Assembly (NCBI RefSeq): GCF_018310345.1
Contig: NZ_JAGXBY010000002.1
Span: forward strand, 186,001-250,000
Reading direction: 5' to 3'
Source of the DNA: Ornithinibacillus massiliensis
GTDB taxonomy: Bacteria > Bacillota > Bacilli > Bacillales > Amphibacillaceae
Length of the DNA: 64,000 nucleotides
Within the stretch, counting starts at the first letter, position 1. Every line of letters begins with the position of its first letter. Below are positions 1 through 8,279 of this stretch, one piece after another. The notes below the pieces were generated by a model, which searched no databases, was not told where the DNA came from, and saw only the letters and a program-made list of their open reading frames with translations. Both the position numbers and the translations under genes were made by a program.

Positions 1-2
1 GA

Positions 3-1199
3 CTATATTCATTAGGTATATATTTATCCAATACATTTGTAAATATTTACTTATGGAAACAAGCAGAAGGAAACTATTACACGATAGCTTTTTATAATCT
101 TGCTATCTTTGTGTTTCAACCGATTACCTTTATAGTGGCTGGAAAAATAGCGAAAAAGGTGGATCGCGTCATTGTTTTAAGATTGGGTGTAATTTTTTTA
201 TCGCTGTTTTTTTTAACGGTACTTATGATAGGAGAGAAAGCAGCGTATTTTAACCTATTATTAGGAAGTTTATTAGGTATTGGTTATGGCTTTTATTGGT
301 TAGCGTTTAATGTACTAACATTTGAAATTACCGAACCAGAGACTCGGGATCTTTTTAATGGTTTTTTAGGTGTTTTACAGTCTTTAGGTGGTATGATTGG
401 TCCAATTACAGCTGGATTTATTATTTCCAAGATGCCAGCTAATATTGGGTACAGTACCATTTTTACCGCATCCTTCATTTTATTCATTTGCGCGGTAGCC
501 TGTAGCTTCTTTTTAATCAGAAGACCTGCGAATGGTGATTACCTATTTAAGCGTGTAGTCCTAGAGAAGAATCATAATAAAAATTGGAATCGAATATTAA
601 AGGCTCATTTTTTTCAAGGATTACGTGAGGGAATTTTCCTATTTGTCATTACTATATGGGTATATATCGTGACACAAAGTGAACTTTCACTCGGTATGTT
701 TAATCTTTACTTCTCTGGTTTTTCCTTTGTCTTTTATTTTCTAGCTACGAAATTTATAAAGCCTTTCAAGCGTAAAAAGGCTATTCTGATTGGTAGCTTA
801 ATGCTGTACCTCGCATTATTCATTATTTTAATCCATGCTAGCTATAGTACGTTAATCATCTACGGTATTATTATTGGTATTGCATACCCCATAGTAAATG
901 TACCCTATGCATCCATGACATATGATGTCATTGGAAAGGCATGGAAAGCAGGCGAATTACGCATTGAATATATCGTAGTTAGAGAATTGTTTACAAATAT
1001 TGGCCGGGTTATCTCTATTATGACATTCATCTTAAGTATCACCGTATTTGAAACAGAGAAAATTATACCTATACTACTTGTTGTATTTGGGGCTATGCAC
1101 TTAGGTGTTTATTTCTATAGCAGAAATATTTATTTAACTAGTTCAAATAAAAAGGACGTACTCATAAAAGATCAGGTGACCGATGAAAAAAACCGTTAA
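3..1199 (+). CDS. yqgE: MFS permease, YqgE-like (5' end cut by window)
   Basis: Polytopic inner-membrane protein of the major facilitator superfamily; substrate unknown. The frame is open from the left edge (codon phase 3), so the GTG at 111 is internal and not the start: the upstream residues read as a normal membrane helix and loop. The visible part has about ten hydrophobic segments, a short basic loop typical of the MFS centre, and a polar C-terminal tail. The assignment rests on the MFS-like helix pattern and on its position directly upstream of pbpA, as in B. subtilis yqgE-pbpA (memory of gene order). A drug or metabolite exporter is possible; no substrate motif is visible. Confidence 0.8.
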   Translation, partial: LYSLGIYLSNTFVNIYLWKQAEGNYYTIAFYNLAIFVFQPITFIVAGKIAKKVDRVIVLRLGVIFLSLFFLTVLMIGEKAAYFNLLLGSLLGIGYGFYWLAFNVLTFEITEPETRDLFNGFLGVLQSLGGMIGPITAGFIISKMPANIGYSTIFTASFILFICAVACSFFLIRRPANGDYLFKRVVLEKNHNKNWNRILKAHFFQGLREGIFLFVITIWVYIVTQSELSLGMFNLYFSGFSFVFYFLATKFIKPFKRKKAILIGSLMLYLALFIILIHASYSTLIIYGIIIGIAYPIVNVPYASMTYDVIGKAWKAGELRIEYIVVRELFTNIGRVISIMTFILSITVFETEKIIPILLVVFGAMHLGVYFYSRNIYLTSSNKKDVLIKDQVTDEKNR

Positions 1200-1270
1200 A
1201 TTTTTCAATCATTAATGCTATAATATAGAGATAGAGAGAATCTAAATTTTGCTTATAATGGGGGAGAAAT

Positions 1271-3415
1271 ATGAAGAAGGAAAAAAAACAAAAAGCCCAA
1301 CTTCCCTTTCGATTAAATATATTATTTTTTATAGTATTTTTATTGTTTGCGGTGCTTATTTTACAGCTTGGAGTAGTCCAGATACTTAATGGGGAAAGCT
1401 TTCAGGAAGAAATAAATAAAACAACAGAGGATATAACGAAGATACCGGTACCACGTGGAGAGATTTATGATCGAAACTACAATGTAGTAGTAAAAAACAA
1501 GCCGATGTACGCTATTACGTATACGCCACCTAAAGGTGTGCAGGCAATGGATCGGTTGAACGTTGCACAGGAACTTTCGAAATATATTGATATGTTCGAC
1601 CCAGATCCAGAAAAAAGAGAAAAACAACTTAACAGAATAACCGAACGGGATAAAAAAGAGTATTGGTACCTTTTAAATGACGAAGAGGTTAAAGAGAAGT
1701 TAACTAAAGAGGAAGCTGCTGAAATGGATCCAGCAGAACAATATAATACTGTACTTGAGCGAATCACGGAGGAAGAATATGAAGACCTTACTGAGCAGGA
1801 TCTAGAAATTATCCTCATTAAAAAAGAGCTTGACCGTGCCTATTCATTATCACCACAAATTGTAAAAAGTGAAAATGTGACGCCGGAAGAATATGCAAAA
1901 GTTGCAGAACACCTAGCGTCTTTACCTGGCATAAATGCCACAACAGATTGGGTACGTGAATATCCTTTTGAACAGACATTACGAAATCTTTTAGGAAATG
2001 TGACAACCGAAAAAGAAGGAATACCGGCTGAATCAATTGATACCTATTTGGCCAAAGGCTATAATCGTAATGATCGAGTTGGTGATACTGGATTAGAAAA
2101 GCAATATGAAGACCTGTTAAGAGGTAGAAAAGAACAGGTTAAATATACGATGAGTAAAAGTGGTGTCATTCTTGATTCGGAAGTAGTGGTACCTGGTGAA
2201 AGTGGTAAGGACTTAGTTCTTAGTATTGACATGGAATTTCAAGAAAAGGTAGATGAAATACTAAGGTCAGAACTTAAAGCTGCTACACAAGGCGGGAAAA
2301 ATAGATATCTTCAACATGCTTTAGCGGTAGTGATGGATCCACATACTGGTGAGTTATTATCCGTTGCTGGTCAGAGTTATTTAGATGATCCAGAAACTAG
2401 TGTGATTGAGCAAGATGAAATTGTAGATTCGGCCTTTCGAACAATGACGGACGGCTACCGACCTGGATCCACTGTTAAAGGGGCTACCGTCCTTGCAGGA
2501 TATGAATCAGGTGTTATCAGTCCTGGCAATAGCGTATTTGATACACCAATTAAAATCCTCGGGACCCCACAAAAGGGATCATGGACAAATTTAGGACGGG
2601 TTAATGATTTAGATGCGCTTAGACGTTCTTCCAACGTATACATGTTCTATATAGCGATGAAAATGGGTGGAGAATATAATTATTACGAAAATAAGAAGAT
2701 CAGTTTTGATCCGGCTGCATTTGAACAAATGAGAAATTATTTTAAACAGTTCGGCTTAGGTGTAGAAACCGGTGTTGATTATCCAAATGAAACAACTGGC
2801 TATACTGGACCTAAAAAAGAAGCCGGCTTACTAATGGACTATGCGATTGGTCAGTATGATACGTTTAGTGCCATGCAGCTTGCTCAATATGTGTCTACTA
2901 TTGCTAATGGTGGTTACCGTGTACAACCACATTTCTTGAAGGAAGTTCGTAATCCATCGACGAATGATGAGGACATGGGATCCATATATAAAAGTATAAA
3001 TCCAAAAGTATTAAATAAAATCGTAATGGATGACAGTCTAATTGCAAGAGTTCAAGAAGGCTTCCGTCAAGTATATCAGGAGCCAGGTGGGACTTCGTAT
3101 AGCTATTTTAGAGGCACTAATTTTAAAGCAGCTGGGAAAACTGGTACAGCTCAGAATGATATTACGATAAACGGTAATTTATACAAAACCATTAATCTAA
3201 CGATGGTAGCATATGCTCCATATGATAACCCAGAGATTGCCTTATCAGTAATCGTTCCAAACTTAGATGAAAATACGGATTACCAAATTAACCAAAATAT
3301 TACTCGTAGAATAATGGAGGCTTATTTTACACTTAAAGAGCAACGCGATAAAGGTACAAACGAAGAAAATTCAGCAACTGAAAATGATGAAATAGAAGAA
3401 GATCAAAGCGAATAA
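1271..3415 (+). CDS. pbpA: class B penicillin-binding protein 2a (transpeptidase)
   Basis: Peptidoglycan D,D-transpeptidase of the elongation machinery, anchored by one N-terminal membrane segment (about residues 15-37). After a long charged dimerisation/linker region comes the transpeptidase domain with all three penicillin-binding motifs: STVK with the acylated serine at 400, SSN at 453-455 and KTG at 623-625. The 714 aa length fits PBP2A/PBP2-type class B enzymes. The C-terminus is a Glu/Asn-rich tail. ATG is preceded by GGGGGAGA. A TATAAT at 1219-1224 could serve a promoter in the short gap after yqgE. Known of the family: B. subtilis PbpA acts in rod shape and spore outgrowth. Confidence 0.95.
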   Translation: MKKEKKQKAQLPFRLNILFFIVFLLFAVLILQLGVVQILNGESFQEEINKTTEDITKIPVPRGEIYDRNYNVVVKNKPMYAITYTPPKGVQAMDRLNVAQELSKYIDMFDPDPEKREKQLNRITERDKKEYWYLLNDEEVKEKLTKEEAAEMDPAEQYNTVLERITEEEYEDLTEQDLEIILIKKELDRAYSLSPQIVKSENVTPEEYAKVAEHLASLPGINATTDWVREYPFEQTLRNLLGNVTTEKEGIPAESIDTYLAKGYNRNDRVGDTGLEKQYEDLLRGRKEQVKYTMSKSGVILDSEVVVPGESGKDLVLSIDMEFQEKVDEILRSELKAATQGGKNRYLQHALAVVMDPHTGELLSVAGQSYLDDPETSVIEQDEIVDSAFRTMTDGYRPGSTVKGATVLAGYESGVISPGNSVFDTPIKILGTPQKGSWTNLGRVNDLDALRRSSNVYMFYIAMKMGGEYNYYENKKISFDPAAFEQMRNYFKQFGLGVETGVDYPNETTGYTGPKKEAGLLMDYAIGQYDTFSAMQLAQYVSTIANGGYRVQPHFLKEVRNPSTNDEDMGSIYKSINPKVLNKIVMDDSLIARVQEGFRQVYQEPGGTSYSYFRGTNFKAAGKTGTAQNDITINGNLYKTINLTMVAYAPYDNPEIALSVIVPNLDENTDYQINQNITRRIMEAYFTLKEQRDKGTNEENSATENDEIEEDQSE

Positions 3416-3417
3416 CA

Positions 3418-3456
3418 AAGACCCTAAGACAGTAACAAAGTCTTAGGGTCTTTATC
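3418..3456 (+). terminator. hairpin terminator after pbpA
   Basis: Perfect 13-bp inverted repeat (3418-3430 with 3440-3452) directly after the pbpA stop, with a short T-rich tail. Confidence 0.8.
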
Positions 3457-3469
3457 ATGAAAACATATT

Positions 3470-3523
3470 TTTACAATAATTTTACATATAGTTAATATAG
3501 CCTTTATATTGAAGGACTATGAT
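3470..3523 (+). promoter_or_regulatory. PHO-box-like repeat and -10 box upstream of phoU
   Basis: Four hexamers in direct repeat with an exact 11-bp period: TTTACA at 3470, TTTACA at 3481, TTAATA at 3492 and TTTATA at 3503. They are followed nine bases later by TATGAT (3518-3523) as a -10 element. Bacillus PhoP binds tandem TT(A/T/C)ACA repeats spaced about 11 bp in just this position relative to the -10. The last two repeats are imperfect. Inference: phosphate-starvation (PhoP-PhoR) control of phoU. Confidence 0.65.
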
Positions 3524-3553
3524 AGGTGTACTTTAATTAGGGGAGACGATTTT

Positions 3554-4213
3554 ATGCTTAGTAGAGGACAGTTCCATTCAGAGATGGATACACTAAATCA
3601 AGATATCATCCAATTAGCAAATTTGGCTAAAAGTGCATTAATTAAATGTATGGATGCGTTATTTAATCAGGATATAGAGCTAGCAAAACAAGTTGTAGAA
3701 GAGGATAAAGTAATTGATAAAGAAGAAGCAGCAATTAATGATAAAGCAATTCTATTAATTGCTAAGCAACAACCCGTTGCAACCGATCTTAGACGATTAA
3801 TTATTGCTTTACGAGTGGTCACCGATATAGAACGGATGGGTGATAATGCTAAGAATATAGCAAAAGCAACGATACGCTTAGGAGATCACTATTTAGAAGA
3901 GTTACCAAAGGAATTAAAGACTATGCGTGATACTGCTTTAGCAATGTTAGATACAGCGATCATTGCATTTCAACAAGAAGATATTACCGCTGCACACAAA
4001 TTGGCACAGATGGATGATAAAGTAGATAAACTTTATAAACAAGTAGTGACGGATATGTTGAGTAAAACGGCCATCAACTCCGAAGAGGTTCAATATGTGA
4101 TGCAAATCGCTTTCAGTGCCCGATATATTGAACGTTTTGCGGATCATATTACAAATATCGGGGAAAGTATTTTGTTTCTGGTTAAAGGAGAAATAGTAGA
4201 TTTAAATGATTAA
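3554..4213 (+). CDS. phoU: phosphate signalling/transport regulator PhoU
   Basis: Cytoplasmic all-helical PhoU protein, 219 aa, the usual length for two tandem three-helix PhoU repeats (about residues 15-105 and 120-205). Conserved patches include the ATDLRRLI stretch in the first repeat and ARYIERFADH in the second. Start taken at ATG 3554 behind TAGGGGAGA; an in-frame TTG 45 bases upstream would add an unlikely leader. In other bacteria PhoU links the PstSCAB transporter to the PhoR kinase and binds metal clusters. Here no pst gene is adjacent, whereas in B. subtilis pstSCAB sits downstream of pbpA (memory). Likely monocistronic, ending in a shared terminator. Confidence 0.95.
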   Translation: MLSRGQFHSEMDTLNQDIIQLANLAKSALIKCMDALFNQDIELAKQVVEEDKVIDKEEAAINDKAILLIAKQQPVATDLRRLIIALRVVTDIERMGDNAKNIAKATIRLGDHYLEELPKELKTMRDTALAMLDTAIIAFQQEDITAAHKLAQMDDKVDKLYKQVVTDMLSKTAINSEEVQYVMQIAFSARYIERFADHITNIGESILFLVKGEIVDLND

Positions 4214-4219
4214 AGAAAA

Positions 4220-4258
4220 GGAAGAGGAATTAGGCTATACCTAAAATCCTCTTCCATT
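4220..4258. terminator. bidirectional terminator between phoU and yqzC
   Basis: Near-perfect 15-bp inverted repeat (4220-4234 with 4241-4255) lying between convergent genes, with T/A runs on both sides. Confidence 0.8.
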
Positions 4259-4849
4259 TTATCTAGTTAGTGCTTCTGCTATTTCGTAATGACTCATATC
4301 ACTAGTTAACGTGAATTCACCAAGTTGAACTCGTTTAGCATAGCCCTTATCTTCTAAATAGTTACTGAAATCTCTTGCATTATCGATAATCCCATTTTCC
4401 TCAAGCTGATTACTAATCGTTGAGGATGGCATACCGGATTCTATGGTTAACGTATATGATTTAACCGCTTCTTCTTGTTCCTCTTCTGGCTCGTTATTAG
4501 AAGATTCCTCAGAAGAACTTTCGTCTGAATCGCTAGCACTTTCATCAGATTTCTCTTTCTCACCAGCTTCCTCTTTCTCGTTCTCATTCTCATTCTCATT
4601 CTCATTAGCTTCTTCTGACTCTGAAGAATTCTCGGTTTCTTCCTTTTCCACTTTGTGGTTCATGGATAAGGATATGTAATCCTCTTCAGATAGTACATGA
4701 TATCCTTGTTCTTTTACATGTTTTAATACCTCTTCAATTGGCATGTCAGATAAATTTTGACTCGAGCCATCTGAAAAGTAAGAGACAACTAACATAATGA
4801 TTGCTGCTGTACATAGTCCTACTGCAAATGCACGTATGGTCTGCTTCAT
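4259..4849 (-). CDS. yqzC: YqzC-like membrane protein with LysM-like (MltG-type) C-terminal domain
   Basis: Membrane-anchored extracytoplasmic protein of 196 aa, function unproven. N-terminal hydrophobic segment (about residues 7-25), then a very acidic low-complexity linker (Glu/Ser/Asn-rich, including an ENENENEN run), then a C-terminal globular domain of about 60 residues resembling the LysM-like subdomain of MltG lytic transglycosylases. The catalytic MltG part is absent. Start is ATG 4849 behind AAGGTGG; an in-frame GTG at 4858 overlaps that ribosome site. It lies upstream of nothing on its strand and probably follows yqzD in one operon (23-bp gap). The linker contains a hexanucleotide repeat. 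Confidence 0.7.
   Translation of the reverse strand: MKQTIRAFAVGLCTAAIIMLVVSYFSDGSSQNLSDMPIEEVLKHVKEQGYHVLSEEDYISLSMNHKVEKEETENSSESEEANENENENENEKEEAGEKEKSDESASDSDESSSEESSNNEPEEEQEEAVKSYTLTIESGMPSSTISNQLEENGIIDNARDFSNYLEDKGYAKRVQLGEFTLTSDMSHYEIAEALTR
4575..4604. repeat. hexanucleotide tandem repeat inside yqzC
   Basis: Five consecutive units of TTCTC(G/A), read on the minus strand as Glu-Asn codons. Unit length is a multiple of three, so copy-number change would keep frame. Confidence 0.85.
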
Positions 4850-4872
4850 ATTTTCCACCTTACTTTAATAGA

Positions 4873-5082
4873 TTAATTAACATCTGTTTCTTGATAATCT
4901 TCTGTAAGTAATTCTTCTTCTAATACTTTTACTTTTTTCTTAAGCTGATACGTATCTTGCATTGTCGAAATTGATAGTTGCTCTAATTCACTTTCAATTT
5001 TCTCAAAGCGGTCATTTAAGAAAAAGGAAAGTACAAATAGTACAACAGCAACAACAACAATGGTTACTCCCGCAATAATCAT
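4873..5082 (-). CDS. yqzD: small membrane protein, YqzD-like
   Basis: Hypothetical 69-aa protein with one N-terminal membrane helix (about residues 3-22) followed by a charged, probably coiled-coil cytoplasmic or extracytoplasmic tail. Start chosen at ATG 5082 because GGAGG lies seven bases upstream; an upstream in-frame ATG (5106) would place that site inside the gene. It precedes yqzC on the same strand with a 23-bp gap, so the two are likely cotranscribed. Its identity as YqzD rests mainly on gene order beside yqzC. Confidence 0.6.
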   Translation of the reverse strand: MIIAGVTIVVVAVVLFVLSFFLNDRFEKIESELEQLSISTMQDTYQLKKKVKVLEEELLTEDYQETDVN

Positions 5083-5257
5083 TCTATAACCTCCATTCAT
5101 ATACATTATTAGTTATATCACACATTTCGACACGAGGGAACCATAAATTTTTTCCATGTACTTGATTGATTGCTAAACATCTGCTATTATTAATAAGTCT
5201 GAAAAGAACTAATAGATGCGATTAATGCAAGTTTACTATAAGTTTGGAGGGAAAAAC

Positions 5258-5407
5258 ATGCGCGTAAACATTACTTTAGCTTGTACCGAAACGGGAGATC
5301 GTAATTACATTACAACAAAAAATAAGCGTACGAATCCTGAGCGTATTGAGCTTATGAAATATTGTCCACGTCTTAAAAAACATACTTTACACCGTGAAAC
5401 AAAATAA
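5258..5407 (+). CDS. rpmG: 50S ribosomal protein L33
   Basis: Ribosomal protein L33, 49 aa, the family's standard length, component of the large subunit. The sequence begins [17 protein letters not shown] and ends TLHRETK, both typical. Start is ATG 5258 behind TTTGGAGGG; an upstream in-frame ATG gives an unlikely 14-residue leader. Only two cysteines remain (9 and 36), not two CxxC pairs, so this is the zinc-independent C-minus form. A strong terminator follows. The same position, beside the formyl-THF cyclo-ligase gene, is occupied by an rpmG paralogue in B. subtilis (memory). Confidence 0.95.
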   Translation: MRVNITLACTETGDRNYITTKNKRTNPERIELMKYCPRLKKHTLHRETK

Positions 5408-5417
5408 TGATTCACGG

Positions 5418-5459
5418 AAAAGCTTGCTCTTACCAATGGCTAGGAGCAAGCTTTTTTTA
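5418..5459 (+). terminator. terminator after rpmG
   Basis: 12-bp perfect stem (5418-5429 with 5444-5455) followed by a T run. Confidence 0.9.
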
Positions 5460-5491
5460 TACTAAATACGACAAAGTAGGAGATGTGATTC

Positions 5492-6049
5492 ATGCAAAAA
5501 GAACAACTCCGTAAACAAGTCATTCAACGTCTGCAAGCTATAACCGACCAGGAAAGAAACCAGATAGAGAAAAAACTTCAAACCAACTTATTCCAATCTG
5601 ACTACTGGAAGGAAGCCAATACTATTGGTGTCACTATATCAAGGGGATTTGAATGGGATACAAAAGAAATCATTGAAGAGGGCTGGAGACAGGGAAAAGT
5701 AATGGCTGTTCCGAAATGTTATCCAGAGGAGAAAGAAATGGCCTTCTATCGATTACATAGCTTCGCAGAGTTAGAAACTGTGTATTCCAATCTTTTAGAA
5801 CCCAAGCCAATTGAAGAGAATTTCCTTTCCAAGCATCAAATGGATCTAATTTTAGTTCCAGGGGTAGTATTTGATTCACATGGGTTTCGAATTGGATTTG
5901 GAGGCGGGTACTATGACCGATTTTTAGCTTCCTATCAAGGTAATACCATTGCTATCCTTAGTAATATACAACTTGTGGAAAGGATCTCGGTTGAAGCTCA
6001 TGATATAGCAGTAAAGCATTTGTTATCTGAGGATGGGTTTATTATATAG
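5492..6049 (+). CDS. yqgN: 5-formyltetrahydrofolate cyclo-ligase
   Basis: Cytosolic folate enzyme of 185 aa that converts 5-formyl-THF and ATP to 5,10-methenyl-THF, rescuing a folate by-product that inhibits other one-carbon enzymes. The family signature PGVVFDSHGFRIGFGGGYYD (about residues 124-143) supplies the phosphate-binding GGGYYDR loop. Basic residues of the N-terminus and length fit the family. ATG at 5492 follows AGGAGAT. Its substrate is formed by serine hydroxymethyltransferase as a side reaction, and the glycine cleavage genes and folD further along this window work in the same folate pool. Confidence 0.92.
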   Translation: MQKEQLRKQVIQRLQAITDQERNQIEKKLQTNLFQSDYWKEANTIGVTISRGFEWDTKEIIEEGWRQGKVMAVPKCYPEEKEMAFYRLHSFAELETVYSNLLEPKPIEENFLSKHQMDLILVPGVVFDSHGFRIGFGGGYYDRFLASYQGNTIAILSNIQLVERISVEAHDIAVKHLLSEDGFII

Positions 6050-6107
6050 AATATTTTTGACTAGAAGGATAAGACTATAAACATCAAAGTTTTGAAGGGG
6101 TGTTTAG

Positions 6108-6305
6108 ATGAGAGTATTTATGATATTAACTGTTTTTGTTGCCATGATTTCTGTCGTTTATAAATGGCGATATAAGATCATGAACGCCATGTTAGCGGTG
6201 AGTTTCTTAAGAAAAATAGCCGTTTCCATATCCATGAATTTACCATCTATCCGGAAGAATATTCTCCCAAGATTTTTCAAGGAACCAACCGATTCAACCA
6301 TGTAA
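6108..6305 (+). CDS. yqgO: small hypothetical protein, YqgO-like
   Basis: A 65-aa basic protein with a hydrophobic N-terminus (about residues 3-18) and a second mildly hydrophobic stretch (26-42); no known domain. ATG 6108 is preceded by GAAGGGG. It sits between the cyclo-ligase and rhomboid genes, where B. subtilis has the small gene yqgO (memory of order). Codon use looks like that of its neighbours, and a terminator follows immediately, which supports a genuine gene. Confidence 0.6.
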   Translation: MRVFMILTVFVAMISVVYKWRYKIMNAMLAVSFLRKIAVSISMNLPSIRKNILPRFFKEPTDSTM

Positions 6306-6338
6306 AAGGAGCTGGGTTTTTTACAGCTTCTTTTTTTG
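6306..6338 (+). terminator. short hairpin terminator after yqgO
   Basis: GAGCTG/CAGCTT stem around a T-rich loop, followed by seven T residues. Confidence 0.7.
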
Positions 6339-6434
6339 TCATACATATTATCAACGACTAGAACGATAAAGAAGCTAATTTTAGATTCAGCATTTATTTG
6401 TTGAATTTGATATGATGTAAGGGGAGGGGAAGGA

Positions 6435-7979
6435 ATGGAGCACAACGAAATATACCTAATGTACTCAATAGCCCAGCAGTTGGTTAAGGAACATCGTTAT
6501 GATGTGTTATACCTTAACAATAAAGTAGAGGAAATATGGTTAGAGAAGTATGAAAATAAGACCTCTACAGTAGTTCGGTTATCTGCGAGTGGATTTGATT
6601 GGAAAAATCATCTCAAGAAAGACATCGGCATCGTATTTCAAAAAGCTGGTGCACTGAGAAAATTGTTAAAAGGTAAAGATATTCACATACATAATGTTTA
6701 TATTTCCCCACATACACCAATTGATAGCTGGGAAATACTGAAAAAACCATTGACGGTTCAGGATAAAAATCCGATTCAAATGAAGATATATTACTTATCT
6801 GGGGATGAAATAGAACCAGAACGAAATAGATTAGAACAGAATATTGGAGTCACGTTTATAAACGATGAAGATCATATAAGTGAAGAACTGATGGAAACAA
6901 CTACTCAGCAATATAAAGTTGAATTGTTTCATAAAGTTCAGGAAAAACAAAAACAAGAGCGTAATGTTTTTAATTATGGAAAGCCGTTTATTACGTATTT
7001 TCTAATTGCGATAAATGCTATTTTCTTTCTTTTATTAGAATTAAATGGAGGTAGTCAAAATAATGTTACATTGATGGAATATGGGGCAAAATATAACCCG
7101 TTAATTATGGATGGGGAATGGTGGCGAATTATTTCCTCTATGTTTTTACACATTGGCCTATTACACTTTGCCTCCAATATGTTATTCCTTTATTTTTTTG
7201 GTTCTTTAACGGAGAGGATATTTGGTTCTGCAAGATTCTTCGTTATCTATATGCTTGCCGGAATAGGTGGGGGTATCGCTAGTTTTGCCTTTGTAACTAA
7301 CTTATCCGCTGGAGCGTCTGGAGCTCTGTATGGATTATTCGGTGCGTTTATATATTTTGGCTTATTTCATCGACGTATTTTTCTACAAACAATTGGCAGA
7401 GATATCTTGATTCTGTTAGGCATTAACATTTTATTAGGATTTGCTATGCCACAATTAGATGTTTCGGCACATATGGGAGGATTAGTTGCCGGTTTTATAG
7501 TAGCTGGTATCGTACACTTTCCAAAGAAAAAGAATGTTCTATTACAGCTTGGTGCCTTAATTATTTATGTTGCATTGTGCATCGGAGTGTTTATATATGG
7601 AATGCATCAGAATGAAGCGAATCCTATCTATCTCCTCCAAAATATGGAGCAATCAATCCAGGAAGAACGGTATGAAGATGTTGTAACAAGTGCTACAAAA
7701 GGATTGGAAAATCCCGAGGAATTTGAAGCCATGTTTTTATTTCAACGTTCTTATGCCTATATCCACTTAAACGAAATTGATTCAGCAATTGCCGATTTAG
7801 AAAAATGCATCCAACTATTAGATAAACCAAGTATATTACCAGAGGCGTATTACAACTTGGCAATTCTGTATGATCAAATAGGGGATAAACGTGCAGGAGA
7901 GATGATTGAAGCAGCTTATCAAGCAAGTCCAACAGATGATAAAATTAAGGAAATGTATGAAAAACTCTCAAAAGATTAA
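6435..7979 (+). CDS. gluP: rhomboid intramembrane serine protease with TPR tail (GluP/YqgP)
   Basis: Intramembrane protease of 514 aa. Order of parts: a soluble N-terminal domain (about 1-175), a rhomboid membrane core of six to seven helices (about 183-395), and a C-terminal TPR-like helical region (about 400-510). Catalytic dyad visible as GASG with Ser295 and SAHMGG with His346; a WWRIISSMFLH segment forms the L1 loop. Known of the family: B. subtilis YqgP cleaves the magnesium transporter MgtE and works with FtsH. ATG is preceded by a purine-rich AGGGGAAGG. Followed by a long hairpin. Confidence 0.93.
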   Translation: MEHNEIYLMYSIAQQLVKEHRYDVLYLNNKVEEIWLEKYENKTSTVVRLSASGFDWKNHLKKDIGIVFQKAGALRKLLKGKDIHIHNVYISPHTPIDSWEILKKPLTVQDKNPIQMKIYYLSGDEIEPERNRLEQNIGVTFINDEDHISEELMETTTQQYKVELFHKVQEKQKQERNVFNYGKPFITYFLIAINAIFFLLLELNGGSQNNVTLMEYGAKYNPLIMDGEWWRIISSMFLHIGLLHFASNMLFLYFFGSLTERIFGSARFFVIYMLAGIGGGIASFAFVTNLSAGASGALYGLFGAFIYFGLFHRRIFLQTIGRDILILLGINILLGFAMPQLDVSAHMGGLVAGFIVAGIVHFPKKKNVLLQLGALIIYVALCIGVFIYGMHQNEANPIYLLQNMEQSIQEERYEDVVTSATKGLENPEEFEAMFLFQRSYAYIHLNEIDSAIADLEKCIQLLDKPSILPEAYYNLAILYDQIGDKRAGEMIEAAYQASPTDDKIKEMYEKLSKD

Positions 7980-8017
7980 TTTCCTGCATACATGATTAAC
8001 ACGGAATACCCGTTTCT

Positions 8018-8079
8018 ATAACTCCATACCTGTACATAGTCTCTGGAGAGAGATAATGTACAGTAAGGAGTTATTTTTA
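8018..8079 (+). terminator. long two-part hairpin terminator after gluP
   Basis: Two nested inverted repeats: ATAACTCC/GGAGTTAT (8018-8025 with 8067-8074) and CTGTACAT/ATGTACAG (8030-8037 with 8056-8063), followed by TTTTTATA. No gene seen in 8080-8279. Confidence 0.75.
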
Positions 8080-8279
8080 TATAGCTCCCTTCTGAGTATG
8101 AAGGGCATACAAAGTGCTTAAGAAACTTTAGATTCTATTTTGGATGAATCTTTCCGAATCTCCCTAACAAATATAGTTTCTCCATGTCCTTGTGTACAAG
8201 TAGAGTGTAAAGGGCTCTTATGAATAGAATTGCATGGCAAGCGAAAACTAATCTTATCAAAGGTTTTCATGGAGGAACT

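Noticed and set aside
4443..4679. Long open frame on the plus strand opposite yqzC
   Set aside because: Mirror of the acidic low-complexity linker; Ser/Phe-only composition, no ribosome site.
8222..8261. Sigma-G-like elements before the GerA-family gene (GAATA or GCATG with AAAACTA or TATCAAA)
   Set aside because: The -10 elements match at only three of five defined positions; chance level in AT-rich DNA.
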